A DNA stretch of 27,640 bases. It comes from Thermohalobaculum sp039026375 (GTDB lineage Bacteria; Pseudomonadota; Alphaproteobacteria; Rhodobacterales; Rhodobacteraceae). Position 1 is the first letter of the stretch, and each line of letters begins with the position of its first letter. Below are positions 1 through 7,109 of the stretch, in pieces. The stretch lies in NCBI GenBank assembly GCA_039026375.1, contig JBCCML010000058.1, positions 1 to 27,640 on the forward strand, written 5' to 3'. Under the pieces are notes generated by a model. The model ran no database searches and was not told the DNA's origin. It saw nothing but the letters and a program-made list of their open reading frames with translations. A program made the position numbers and the translations under genes.

Positions 1-265
1 CGCCCCGCATCAGGAAGGCACCGATGGCGCAGCCAGCCATCAGCCACAGGTCCCACCAGGACCAACCCACCTTCACAGCCGCCAGCGCAATTGCCCACCA
101 GCAGGGGATCAGCAGCAGCCAGGTGCCGATGGGCCGGTCGGCGCGGCTCAGCCGCAGCCAGGGCCGCGACCGGGGTGGGCAGAACCTGTCCACCCAGTTC
201 AGCTTGGTTGCATCACGCACCCTTCCATCGGGCGCCAGGGGGCTGTTATGGAACCGGTCAACCAT
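1..265 (-). CDS. ubiA: 4-hydroxybenzoate octaprenyltransferase UbiA, N-terminal part (cut by window edge)
   Basis: The minus strand reads from an ATG at 265-263 into an open frame that leaves the window at base 1, giving about 88 residues. UbiA is the membrane prenyltransferase that attaches the polyprenyl tail to 4-hydroxybenzoate in ubiquinone synthesis. The visible part has a polar N-terminus of about 40 residues. It is followed by RLSRADRPIGTWLLLIPCWW, which matches the family's conserved entry into the first membrane helix, and then by a second hydrophobic stretch ending GCAIGAFLMRG. The Asp-rich metal-binding motifs lie outside the window. The start codon is only 9 bases from the proposed start of the divergent rsmE. 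The family call is strong; the exact start is less certain because in-frame internal GTG codons exist. Confidence 0.85.
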   Translation of the reverse strand, partial: MVDRFHNSPLAPDGRVRDATKLNWVDRFCPPRSRPWLRLSRADRPIGTWLLLIPCWWAIALAAVKVGWSWWDLWLMAGCAIGAFLMRG

Positions 266-274
266 GGGGGCTCT

Positions 275-1042
275 ATGGCACAGGCGCGTTCGAAAATCAG
301 GCTATTCGTCGACGCACCCTTGGGGGCGGATGCGGGAGTGGGGATGGACGTCTCGCTGACCCGGGATCAGGCGCATTACCTGTTCGGCGTGATGCGGCTG
401 GGGGTGGGCGATGCGCTGTTGATCTTCAACGGGCGCGACGGCGAATGGCAAGCCGAGGTGACCGAGGCAGGCAAACGCGCGGGCCGTCTGGTGTGCCGGG
501 CACAGACCCGGCCACAGACCCAGCCGCCCGACCTGTGGCTGTGTTTCGCCCCGATCAAGAAGGCACGCACGGATTTCATCGCCGAGAAAGCCTGCGAGAT
601 GGGATGCGCGCGGCTGCAACCCGTCTTCACGCAGCACACCAATGCCGAGCGGGTAAACGTCGACCGCCTGCGCGCCCATGCCATCGAAGCGGCAGAGCAA
701 TGCGGCATGGTCTCGGTGCCCGAGGTGGCGGCGCCTGTTTCCCTGACCAAACTGTTGGAAGGATGGGACGCCAACCGCCAGATCCTGTTCTGCGATGAAA
801 CCGGCGAAGGGCTGCAAGCGAGGGACCTGCTGACCAAAGTGGGGGCGGTGCCCAGCCTGCGCGACGCCCCCTGGGCCGTACTGATCGGGCCGGAGGGTGG
901 CTTTTCAACGGAGGAGGCCGAGCGCCTGCGCCAAATGCCCGGCACCCATGCGGTGTCCCTGGGGCCACGCATCCTGCGGGCCGACACTGCCGCCGTGGCG
1001 GCACTGACCTTGTGGCAGGCCACCCTGGGGGATTGGCGGTGA
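275..1042 (+). CDS. rsmE: 16S rRNA (uracil-1498-N3)-methyltransferase RsmE
   Basis: This is a 255-residue SPOUT-family methyltransferase that methylates N3 of U1498 in 16S rRNA using S-adenosylmethionine. The N-terminal PUA-like part (about 1-75) begins KIRLFVDAPL. The SPOUT domain carries EQCG (141-144), LIGPEGGFS (203-211) and SLGPRILRADTAA (228-240), the knot residues that bind SAM. The length is normal for the family. I chose the ATG at 275 because it places KIRLFV at the usual distance from the start and has a G-run (266-270) just upstream. An in-frame ATG at 248 would add nine residues and overlap the ubiA start. The stop overlaps the next gene's GTG start, so the two are probably translationally coupled. 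Confidence 0.95.
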   Translation: MAQARSKIRLFVDAPLGADAGVGMDVSLTRDQAHYLFGVMRLGVGDALLIFNGRDGEWQAEVTEAGKRAGRLVCRAQTRPQTQPPDLWLCFAPIKKARTDFIAEKACEMGCARLQPVFTQHTNAERVNVDRLRAHAIEAAEQCGMVSVPEVAAPVSLTKLLEGWDANRQILFCDETGEGLQARDLLTKVGAVPSLRDAPWAVLIGPEGGFSTEEAERLRQMPGTHAVSLGPRILRADTAAVAALTLWQATLGDWR

Positions 1043-1587
1043 GCTTTTTTCGGCCAGAGGCGGTCGCCGCCATCCGCCGTTGGGCCGTCTCCCTCGGCCT
1101 GATCATCGCGGGCGGTGTGATCGCGGCCACCTGGGGGCCGCGGCTTTGGCGGGGCGATCTGTTCGCCCTGCTGCCGCTGGCCTTTGCGCTGCTGCTGTGG
1201 GTCGGCGCGGCGGGTGCTGCACAGACCGCCTTTGCCGGGCTTTGGGCGCGGTTCGGCGGGCCGGGCCTGGTCACCATCGACGAAGGGCGGATCTCCTATT
1301 TCGGGCCCTTGGGCGGCGCGATCCTGGCGCTGGATGCCATCGTCGCCGTCGACATCGTAGCCGGGCCACAGATCCCCGGTGGTCGCGCCTGGCGCATCAG
1401 CGACAGCATGGGGCAGCAGGCCGTCATCCCGGCCGGGGCCACCGGCGCAGTGCGACTGTTGGACAGCCTGGGCACCCTGCCAGATTTCGATGTGATGATG
1501 GCGGTGGCTGCGATGGAGCGGGCCACGCCCGGTAATCGGCCCTTCTGGCGCCGCGATGGCGGGGCCTTAGCAGCAACTGCCGGCTAA
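1039..1587 (+). CDS. small two-helix membrane protein of unknown function
   Basis: The product is about 182 residues from a GTG (1039-1041) that overlaps the rsmE stop codon. An upstream in-frame ATG at 1012 lies inside rsmE and is less likely. The N-terminus (MSFFRPEAVAAIRRW) is followed by two hydrophobic segments at about 14-31 and 42-68. The rest is a soluble domain of short strands containing VTIDEGRISYFGPLGG, which resembles a membrane-anchored PH-like fold; this is an impression only. I do not recognise a named family. Coupling to rsmE suggests co-expression and does not by itself imply a shared function. Confidence 0.75.
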   Translation: MSFFRPEAVAAIRRWAVSLGLIIAGGVIAATWGPRLWRGDLFALLPLAFALLLWVGAAGAAQTAFAGLWARFGGPGLVTIDEGRISYFGPLGGAILALDAIVAVDIVAGPQIPGGRAWRISDSMGQQAVIPAGATGAVRLLDSLGTLPDFDVMMAVAAMERATPGNRPFWRRDGGALAATAG

Positions 1588-1605
1588 GCGCGGGTCTAGG
1601 CGGGT

Positions 1606-2079
1606 CTAGACGGAACTCTCCAGGCTGCTTTCCACCCGCCGCTTGGGTGTCCTGATCCCGGCAATGCCTCGGATCAGCAGGAACAGCATCCAGCCCAACA
1701 GGCCAAAGAGGGCGGGGATGCGCCAGTAGGGCGGGTCGCCCCCGAACAGCGTGACGATAACGCCGGCACAAGCGCCCACGAACGCCCCGGTCAGCGCCCA
1801 GATGATCAGACTGCGCTGGGTAAAGGCCCACAAAGCCAGGACCCCCACCATGCCGAAGGTCAGCATGAAGGCGATCATCGCGCCCAGCAGGTAGGGCAGC
1901 ACGCCCATGCCATAGTCGATCACCGCATCGCGGTTCGATTCAGACACCGCGCCCACCAAAAAGCCCAGGCTGGCCACCAACAGGCACATCAGCAGCGGCG
2001 ACAGCACCAATGCCAGCCCCAACCGCAGATAGGGCGAGCGGACCTGGTCCGGCCACAAAGATCTATCGAATAGCGCCAT
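1606..2079 (-). CDS. four-helix membrane protein of unknown function
   Basis: A 157-residue protein with four hydrophobic segments at about 20-43, 60-84, 85-112 and 122-138. Both ends are polar: the start is MALFDRSLWPDQVRSPYLR and the end is basic, then Ser/Glu-rich (TPKRRVESSLESSV). It converges with the preceding plus-strand membrane protein with only 18 bases between stops, and it is divergent from gcdH. The ribosome-binding site is weak (GGGGAT upstream of the ATG). I do not recognise the family. Codon use looks like that of its neighbours. Confidence 0.7.
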   Translation of the reverse strand: MALFDRSLWPDQVRSPYLRLGLALVLSPLLMCLLVASLGFLVGAVSESNRDAVIDYGMGVLPYLLGAMIAFMLTFGMVGVLALWAFTQRSLIIWALTGAFVGACAGVIVTLFGGDPPYWRIPALFGLLGWMLFLLIRGIAGIRTPKRRVESSLESSV

Positions 2080-2283
2080 GCTATCCCCGTTCCGTTCACC
2101 TCGGCTGCATAAAACGGGTGATCGCGGACTGCAATCCTGCGTTGAGCGGGCGCGCCGCGCCGCCTCACGCGGAATTCATTGCGGAATCCATCGCGGTGAT
2201 GCGTCCAAATCGCCCTTCGGATGGACGGGACGGCCCGGCGACGCTAAACCCCCACCCAGCAACTTTCAGCGAGGAGACAGGCC

Positions 2284-3495
2284 ATGAATATCGGAACCCC
2301 GATCAACACGACCTCCCGCCCTGCCTTTCAGTGGGACGATCCGTTCCAGATCGACGACCAACTGACCGAAGAAGAGCGGATGATCCGCGACACCGCGCGC
2401 GCCTATGTCGAAGACAACCTGATGCCGCGCGTCACGTCCGCTTTCCAGGACGAGCATACGGATATCGAGATCTTCCGCGAGATGGGCGAACTGGGCCTGT
2501 TGGGCGTGACGATCCCCGAGGGGTATGGCGGCGTCGGCGCCAACTATGTCTCGTACGGGCTGGTGGCCCGCGAGGTGGAGCGCTGCGATTCGGGCTACCG
2601 CTCGATGATGTCCGTGCAGTCCAGCTTGGTGATGTATCCGATCCATGCCTACGGCTCGGAGGAGCAGCGCCAGAAGTATCTGCCCAAGCTGGCGACCGGG
2701 GAATACATCGGCTGCTTCGGCCTGACCGAGCCGGATGCCGGTTCCGACCCCGGCGGCATGAAGACCCGCGCCGAGAAGGTGCAGGGCGGCTATGTCTTGA
2801 ACGGCTCGAAGATGTGGATCTCGAACTCGCCGGTCGCGGACGTCTTCGTGATCTGGGCCAAGTCGGACGCCCATGGCGGCGCGATCCGCGGCTTCGTCCT
2901 GGAAAAGGGCATGAAGGGCCTGTCGGCACCCAAGATCGGCAACAAGATGAGCCTGCGCGCCTCGATCACCGGCGAGATCGTCATGGACGGCGTCGAGGTG
3001 CCTGAAGATGCGCTGCTGCCCAACGTCGAAGGCCTGAAGGGTCCGTTCGGCTGCCTGAACCGCGCGCGCTACGGGATTTCCTGGGGCACGATGGGTGCCG
3101 CCGAGTTCTGCTGGCACGCGGCGCGTCAGTACGGCCTGGACCGCAAGCAATTCGGCAAGCCGTTGGCACAAACGCAGCTGTTCCAGAAGAAGCTGGCAGA
3201 CATGCAGACCGAGATCGCGCTGGGCCTGCAGGGCTCGCTGCGGGTGGGTCGCCTGATGGATCAGGGTGGCTTCGCGCCCGAGATGATCTCGATCGTCAAG
3301 CGCAACAACTGTGGCAAAGCGCTGGATGTGGCGCGTAACGCCCGGGACATGCACGGCGGCAACGGGATCAGCCTGGACTTCCACGTGATCCGCCATGTCG
3401 TGAACCTGGAGACGGTGAACACCTACGAAGGCACGCACGATGTGCACGCGCTGATCCTGGGCCGCGCCCAGACCGGCCTGCAGGCGTTCTTTTAA
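2284..3495 (+). CDS. gcdH: glutaryl-CoA dehydrogenase
   Basis: A 403-residue FAD-dependent acyl-CoA dehydrogenase that oxidises and decarboxylates glutaryl-CoA to crotonyl-CoA in lysine and tryptophan degradation, passing electrons to ETF. It aligns by eye along its length with the human GCDH sequence as I remember it. Shared blocks include CDSGYRSMMSVQSSLVM (101-117), CFGLTEPDAGSDP (144-156), LSAPKIGNKMSLRAS (213-227), FGCLNRARYGISWG (255-268) and NTYEGTHDVHALILGRA (379-395). Glu382 in YEGTHD is the expected catalytic base, and Arg106 in GYRS is the likely glutaryl carboxylate contact that separates this enzyme from other acyl-CoA dehydrogenases. A strong ribosome-binding site (GAGGAGA, about 2270-2276) fixes the start. 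It appears to be monocistronic. Confidence 0.96.
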   Translation: MNIGTPINTTSRPAFQWDDPFQIDDQLTEEERMIRDTARAYVEDNLMPRVTSAFQDEHTDIEIFREMGELGLLGVTIPEGYGGVGANYVSYGLVAREVERCDSGYRSMMSVQSSLVMYPIHAYGSEEQRQKYLPKLATGEYIGCFGLTEPDAGSDPGGMKTRAEKVQGGYVLNGSKMWISNSPVADVFVIWAKSDAHGGAIRGFVLEKGMKGLSAPKIGNKMSLRASITGEIVMDGVEVPEDALLPNVEGLKGPFGCLNRARYGISWGTMGAAEFCWHAARQYGLDRKQFGKPLAQTQLFQKKLADMQTEIALGLQGSLRVGRLMDQGGFAPEMISIVKRNNCGKALDVARNARDMHGGNGISLDFHVIRHVVNLETVNTYEGTHDVHALILGRAQTGLQAFF

Positions 3496-3515
3496 GGGCT
3501 GACATCAAAGCCGGC

Positions 3516-3533
3516 GCCGGGTTGACGCCCGGC
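3516..3533 (+). other. GC-rich hairpin between gcdH and the SIMPL gene
   Basis: The arms GCCGGG (3516-3521) and CCCGGC (3528-3533) enclose a 6-base loop 20 bases after the gcdH stop. There is no T-run after it, so it is not a classical intrinsic terminator. It could act as a 3' end stabiliser or attenuator, or it may be a by-product of GC-rich sequence. Confidence 0.35.
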
Positions 3534-3553
3534 CGGCCGCAAGGAGAGGGCGC

Positions 3554-4240
3554 ATGCTGAACTTGGCACGCATCTGGGTCTGCGCTCTGTTATTGGCTGT
3601 GCCCGCCTGGGCAGAGCAGCCGTCCATTACGGTCGTCAGCACCGGGTCGGTCTTCGCCGTCCCGGACATGGCCGTGGTCACCGTGGGCATCGAGACCGAG
3701 GCCCCCACCGCCAGTAAAGCCCAGGCCGACAATGCCCAAGCTGCGGCGGAGACGATCCTGGCCCTGCGGGAGTCGGGCATCGCCGCCCGCGATATCCGCA
3801 CAATGAGCCTGGTGATCTCGCCCATCTATGCCGACCGCCGCAACGCGCCTGACAGCGCGCCTAGCGTGCGGGCCTACCGGGTGGTGAACCGCATCCAGGC
3901 AACGGTGCGCGATATTTCCGCCGTCGGTCAGCTGCTGGATGCTGTCATTGTCAGCGGCGCGAACCGGATCGATAACCTCTACTTCGCCATGTCGACCGAG
4001 CCGGTGCTGTTGGATGAAGCCCGCCGCCGGGCGGTGGCCGAGGCGACGCGCCGGGCCGAGTTGTACGCCCAGGCAATGGGGGTGATTCTGGGCCCGGTCC
4101 AGTCTCTCCACGAAGGGGCCAACCAGGGGCCGCGCGGCGCCCCGATGGCCGAAATGCGGGTAAGCTCGGGCGCCATTGCCCCCGGCGAGCTGGAGGTCAG
4201 CGCGACCGTCACGATCACCTGGTCGGTCTTTGGGCAATAG
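3554..4240 (+). CDS. periplasmic SIMPL-domain (DUF541) protein
   Basis: A 228-residue exported protein. Residues 1-20 form a signal peptide with an AWA|EQ cleavage site. The mature part is a SIMPL/DUF541 domain: it opens ITVVSTGSVFAVPDMAVVTVGIETEAPTA in two overlapping blocks, has the central NRIQATVRDISAVGQLLDAVI segment, and ends with ARRRAVAEATRRAELYAQAMG and ELEVSATVTITWSV, all typical of the family. Members form oligomeric periplasmic or surface-associated assemblies, and several are linked to oxidative or envelope stress; the molecular role is not settled. A good ribosome-binding site (AAGGAGAG, 3540-3547) supports the start. Its stop faces that of the ECF sigma factor across 30 bases, so the two are convergent and not in one operon. 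Confidence 0.88.
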   Translation: MLNLARIWVCALLLAVPAWAEQPSITVVSTGSVFAVPDMAVVTVGIETEAPTASKAQADNAQAAAETILALRESGIAARDIRTMSLVISPIYADRRNAPDSAPSVRAYRVVNRIQATVRDISAVGQLLDAVIVSGANRIDNLYFAMSTEPVLLDEARRRAVAEATRRAELYAQAMGVILGPVQSLHEGANQGPRGAPMAEMRVSSGAIAPGELEVSATVTITWSVFGQ

Positions 4241-4270
4241 GGGCGGCCAAAAATCTGGCCCAGCAAGGCG

Positions 4271-4867
4271 CTAGTCGTCGGCCAGCTCCATCTCGAACCC
4301 CTCGCCCAGCGCAGATCGCAGCCGCGCAAACGACAGGCGCAAGCGCGATTTGACGGTCCCCAACGGCGTCTGCAGCTTTTCGGCAATCTCCGCATGGCTT
4401 AGCCCGCCGAAGAAGGCCAATTCGATCACCTGTAGCTGTTCGGGGTTCAAACTCTCCAGTGCGGCCCTGACCTGGGCGTCGCGTTCCGCTGCGGCGAACT
4501 GCTGGGCGGTGTCCGGCTCCGGATCTGGTGCAAAGCTGGGGTCGTTCGGATCCGCTTCGGGCCGCGATTGGCGGCGGATCAGGTCGATGCGCCGGTTCCG
4601 CGCGATCGTATAGATCCACGTCACCGCCCGCGCGCGACCCGCATCAAAGGTATCGGCCTTGCGCCAGATCGACACCATCACTTCCTGGGCGATTTCCTCG
4701 GCATGCTCGGCCGCCAGACCGCCGCGCATCATGAAACCCTTCACGCGGCCGGCAAACCGGCGGAACAATTCGGCAAAGGCTTGTTTGTCGCGGTCCACGG
4801 CAATCGCCGCGACCAACGCTTCGTCGCTCTGATTATCGAGCGGACTTCCAGGGCTAGCGGCCGTCAC
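4271..4867 (-). CDS. RpoE-like ECF sigma factor (ECF11-like)
   Basis: A 198-residue extracytoplasmic-function sigma factor that would direct RNA polymerase to a stress regulon. Sigma region 2 spans about 28-97 (FAELFRRFAGRVKGF, EEIAQEVMVSIWRKADTFD, ATW-like TWIYTIARNRRIDLIRR). An acidic linker covers about 100-130, and region 4 covers 137-186 with the helix-turn-helix LSHAEIAEKLQTPLGTVKSR. The overall pattern resembles the Rhodobacter RpoE partner of ChrR (singlet-oxygen response). However, no zinc-binding anti-sigma gene follows it; the convergent SIMPL gene occupies that place. The start is a GTG with only a distant AAAGAG upstream, so the N-terminus is tentative. The sigma identity is firm; the subgroup is an inference. 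Confidence 0.92.
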   Translation of the reverse strand: MTAASPGSPLDNQSDEALVAAIAVDRDKQAFAELFRRFAGRVKGFMMRGGLAAEHAEEIAQEVMVSIWRKADTFDAGRARAVTWIYTIARNRRIDLIRRQSRPEADPNDPSFAPDPEPDTAQQFAAAERDAQVRAALESLNPEQLQVIELAFFGGLSHAEIAEKLQTPLGTVKSRLRLSFARLRSALGEGFEMELADD

Positions 4868-4942
4868 GACCGGTTGGCTCTTTCATCGCGTCTGGTCTGG
4901 TACACCGGCGCTTGTCGCCCCCTGTGACTTCCTGCCTTCTGA

Positions 4943-4965
4943 ATTTCCCGACCCGGACTGGAAAT
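4943..4965. promoter_or_regulatory. dyad in the divergent ECF sigma / IalB-like intergenic region
   Basis: ATTTCC (4943-4948) and GGAAAT (4960-4965) form a perfect 6-bp inverted repeat with an 11-base spacer. It lies 75 bases upstream of the sigma factor start and 89 bases upstream of the IalB-like start. The geometry would suit a dimeric regulator. It may be chance, and no known operator is recognised. Confidence 0.3.
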
Positions 4966-5054
4966 CCCCGGGCGAAGTACAGTATGCTCATTCCGAAGCG
5001 CGGAACAACTGTGTCGAGATCGCGCCCCTAGGGCCGCGGCAAAACGAGGCGAGC

Positions 5055-5579
5055 ATGAGATTTAGTCTAAGTTGGGTATGGGCAGCATTGATCGCGGTGA
5101 CCATGGCGGCCCCGGCTGCAGCGACGCCCCAGCGGGTCGATGCGATCAAGGATTGGTCCGTATTCGAGGTCGTGCGCGACGGCAACAAGATCTGCTGGGT
5201 GGTGACCCGTCCGGTGGAAAGCACAGCCACCCGTGGCGGCAAACAGGTTGAAGTGCGGCGTGGCCCGATCTTTTTGATGGTCTCGGTCCGCCCGTCCCAG
5301 GGCGTCCAGAACGAGGTGTCGTTCCTGTCGGGGTATCCGTTCAAGGGGGGCTCGAAGGTCGAGGTGTCGGTGGGCAACCAACAGTTCTCGCTGTTCACGG
5401 AGGGGGAGAACGCCTGGGCGGTCTCGTCGGCCGAAGACGGCCAGATCACCAACGCCTTCCGCCGTGGCGCCAGGGCGCGGGTGCAGGGTGTGTCGCAGCG
5501 CGGCACGACCACGCGGGACACGTTCTCGTTGTCGGGTTTCACCGCCGCGATCAAGTCGGCCGCCGGCCGCTGTCAGTGA
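5055..5579 (+). CDS. secreted invasion-associated locus B (IalB)-like protein
   Basis: A 174-residue exported protein. Residues 1-23 form a signal peptide ending AAA|TPQ. The mature protein has the IalB-family layout common in alphaproteobacteria: an early aromatic segment (IKDWSVFEV), Cys47 in KICWVV, mid-protein FLMVSVRPSQGVQNEVSFLSG, then repeated short strands, and a last Cys173 near the C-terminus that probably forms a disulfide with Cys47. The role in free-living species is unknown, and the name comes from Bartonella invasion. GAGGCGAG just before the ATG serves as the ribosome-binding site. It is divergent from the ECF sigma gene, so it could be a sigma target, but I see no convincing ECF promoter. 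Confidence 0.82.
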   Translation: MRFSLSWVWAALIAVTMAAPAAATPQRVDAIKDWSVFEVVRDGNKICWVVTRPVESTATRGGKQVEVRRGPIFLMVSVRPSQGVQNEVSFLSGYPFKGGSKVEVSVGNQQFSLFTEGENAWAVSSAEDGQITNAFRRGARARVQGVSQRGTTTRDTFSLSGFTAAIKSAAGRCQ

Positions 5580-5629
5580 CCTGACGGCGCCCGGCCGGTC
5601 CGGCGGCTGATCATCAAACCCATGGCGCC

Positions 5630-6505
5630 GTGAAACCCTTTGATATCCTGTGCGGCCTGCTCGTGCCCCTGATCTGGGGCATGGGCTTTACGGCCGCGAA
5701 ACCGGTTGTGGCCGACTTTCCGCCCATCCTGCTGATGGCGCTGCGCTTTGCGGTGACGGCCCTGGCGCTGGTCTGGTTCGTGCGCATCCCCCAGGGCATC
5801 TTGCGGCGCATCGCGCTGGTGGCGCTGGTGGGGTCTGCGATCCAGTACGGGCTGACCTTCTACGGGCTGCGGCTGCTGGATGCGTCCTCGGCCGTGCTGA
5901 TCGTCCAGCTAGAGGTGCCCTTTGCCGCCCTGTTGGCTGCGGTTTTCATCGGTGAAAAGCTGGGCGCGCGCAAGATCGTGGGCATGCTGATCGCCTTTGT
6001 GGGTGTGGTGATGATCGCGGGCGAGCCCAGGCCCGGCAACGATCTGACGGGGGTCTACCTGGTGACCGCCGGGGCCTTCGCCTGGGCCGTGGGCCAGGTG
6101 ATCGCCCGCACCCTGGGCAGTGTCGGCGGCTTTACGATGATCGCCTGGGTCGCGGTCTTTGCAGCACCCCAACTGCTGGTGGCGTCCCTGTTGGTCGAGG
6201 AGGACCAGATCGGCCATCTGATGCGGGCCGATGCGCAGGTCTGGGCCACGGTGATCTATCTGGGCCTGGTGATGACGGCGGTTGGCTATGGCATTTGGTA
6301 CCGACTGCTGGGCCTCTACCCCGTGGCGCAGGTCGCGCCCTTCCTGCTGCTGCTGCCCGTCTTCACCGTGGCGGCCAGCGTGTTGTTCCTGGGGGAAGCG
6401 TTGACCTGGTGGCTGGTGGGCGGCGGCGCGGTCGTGATCCTGGGCCTTGCGGTCGTAATCGTCGAACGGCCGGCGCGCTCACCAAGGGTAGACCCCCGAC
6501 TGTAG
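5630..6505 (+). CDS. EamA/DMT-family transporter
   Basis: A 291-residue inner-membrane protein with about ten hydrophobic helices in two repeated EamA halves (about 5-128 and 142-280), the usual size for drug/metabolite transporters. The first half begins FDILCGLLVPLIWGMGFTAAKPV and ends LGARKIVGMLIAFVGVVMI; the second half ends LFLGEALTWWLVGGGAVVILG, the family's paired signature. The substrate cannot be read from sequence; amino acids or related metabolites are common. The start is GTG (5630-5632). The nearby ATG at 5622 is out of frame and hits a stop at once. The 3' end overlaps the 3' end of the opposite-strand gene by 27 bases. Confidence 0.9.
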   Translation: MKPFDILCGLLVPLIWGMGFTAAKPVVADFPPILLMALRFAVTALALVWFVRIPQGILRRIALVALVGSAIQYGLTFYGLRLLDASSAVLIVQLEVPFAALLAAVFIGEKLGARKIVGMLIAFVGVVMIAGEPRPGNDLTGVYLVTAGAFAWAVGQVIARTLGSVGGFTMIAWVAVFAAPQLLVASLLVEEDQIGHLMRADAQVWATVIYLGLVMTAVGYGIWYRLLGLYPVAQVAPFLLLLPVFTVAASVLFLGEALTWWLVGGGAVVILGLAVVIVERPARSPRVDPRL

Positions 6506-6991
6506 GGTGGTCACGCTGCTGCCGCTCTCGGCGCCTGGGCGAAACAGTTGAATGGACCGATCGGGATCTGTCTGAACCGGTGCCCATGCGACATGGCGTT
6601 CCCAATGGTCCCCAAGGGCGTCCAGGGCAACCCAATCGGCAAAGTGCCTTTGTTGCAAGCCGGCGAAGCCCTCGTCGACGATCCGAAGGTCTGCTTCTGC
6701 CAGATGCAGGAGCATGTCCGAGACGGTGCAATGACGATCGGTCACCGTAAGATTAAGCCCCGTGCCTTCGTCCATCCAGACGTCCTCGTCCGGAAATGCG
6801 CTGATCGACGTGAGCCCAATCGGCGCCGGGACAGTGCGGTCGATCACAAAGGGCACGCAGTACTGTTCGAACAGCGCCACCATCCGGGCACCGCGGCTGT
6901 GGTCTGGCACAACCAGAAACCGCCAGCCGATCACCAGCGCCAGCCCAAGGGCGACGCCCACGAAAAGCGCTATAATCCGTCTGGGCACCAT
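6479..6991 (-). CDS. membrane-anchored hypothetical protein
   Basis: A 170-residue protein with one N-terminal hydrophobic helix (about 5-27) after MVPRR, so it is a signal anchor or signal peptide. A periplasmic domain follows. It contains FEQYCVPFV (Cys at about 45) and TVTDRHCTVSDMLLHL (second Cys at about 88), two cysteines that could pair outside the cytoplasm. The C-terminus is SGVYPW. I do not recognise a named family. A purine-rich GAGGAGG lies 12 bases before the ATG, which is rather far. Direct repeats lie 35-60 bases upstream. Its 3' end overlaps the EamA gene. Confidence 0.7.
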   Translation of the reverse strand: MVPRRIIALFVGVALGLALVIGWRFLVVPDHSRGARMVALFEQYCVPFVIDRTVPAPIGLTSISAFPDEDVWMDEGTGLNLTVTDRHCTVSDMLLHLAEADLRIVDEGFAGLQQRHFADWVALDALGDHWERHVAWAPVQTDPDRSIQLFRPGAESGSSVTTLQSGVYPW

Positions 6992-7025
6992 CGCAGCGGG
7001 CTGCCTCCTCTTCCGGTGTCTCCTA

Positions 7026-7051
7026 CGCGCATAGGCTTATGCGCATAGGCT
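7026..7051 (-). repeat. pair of GCGCATAGGCT direct repeats upstream of a membrane-anchored protein gene
   Basis: GCGCATAGGCT occurs at 7027-7037 and again at 7041-7051, a 14-base period. The second copy overlaps a perfect palindrome TATGCGCATA (7039-7048). On the minus strand this lies 36-60 bases before the ATG at 6991, where a promoter would be expected. A 10-base match (TGCGCATAGG) recurs at 9915-9924, upstream of another minus-strand membrane-anchored gene. Confidence 0.45.
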
Positions 7052-7109
7052 ATCGCCCGCGCCCGCCGCGGCAAAGCAGCCACGGTTACCCAGGCTTGCG
7101 CACCGCGGA

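Noticed and set aside
2266..3447. Long minus-strand open frame (393 codons) opposite gcdH.
   Set aside because: The opposite strand is a clear, complete glutaryl-CoA dehydrogenase; this frame has no recognisable domain.
4241..4270. GGCC-N8-GGCC between the SIMPL and sigma factor stops considered as a bidirectional terminator.
   Set aside because: The stem is only 4-5 bp and lacks a proper T-run on either strand.
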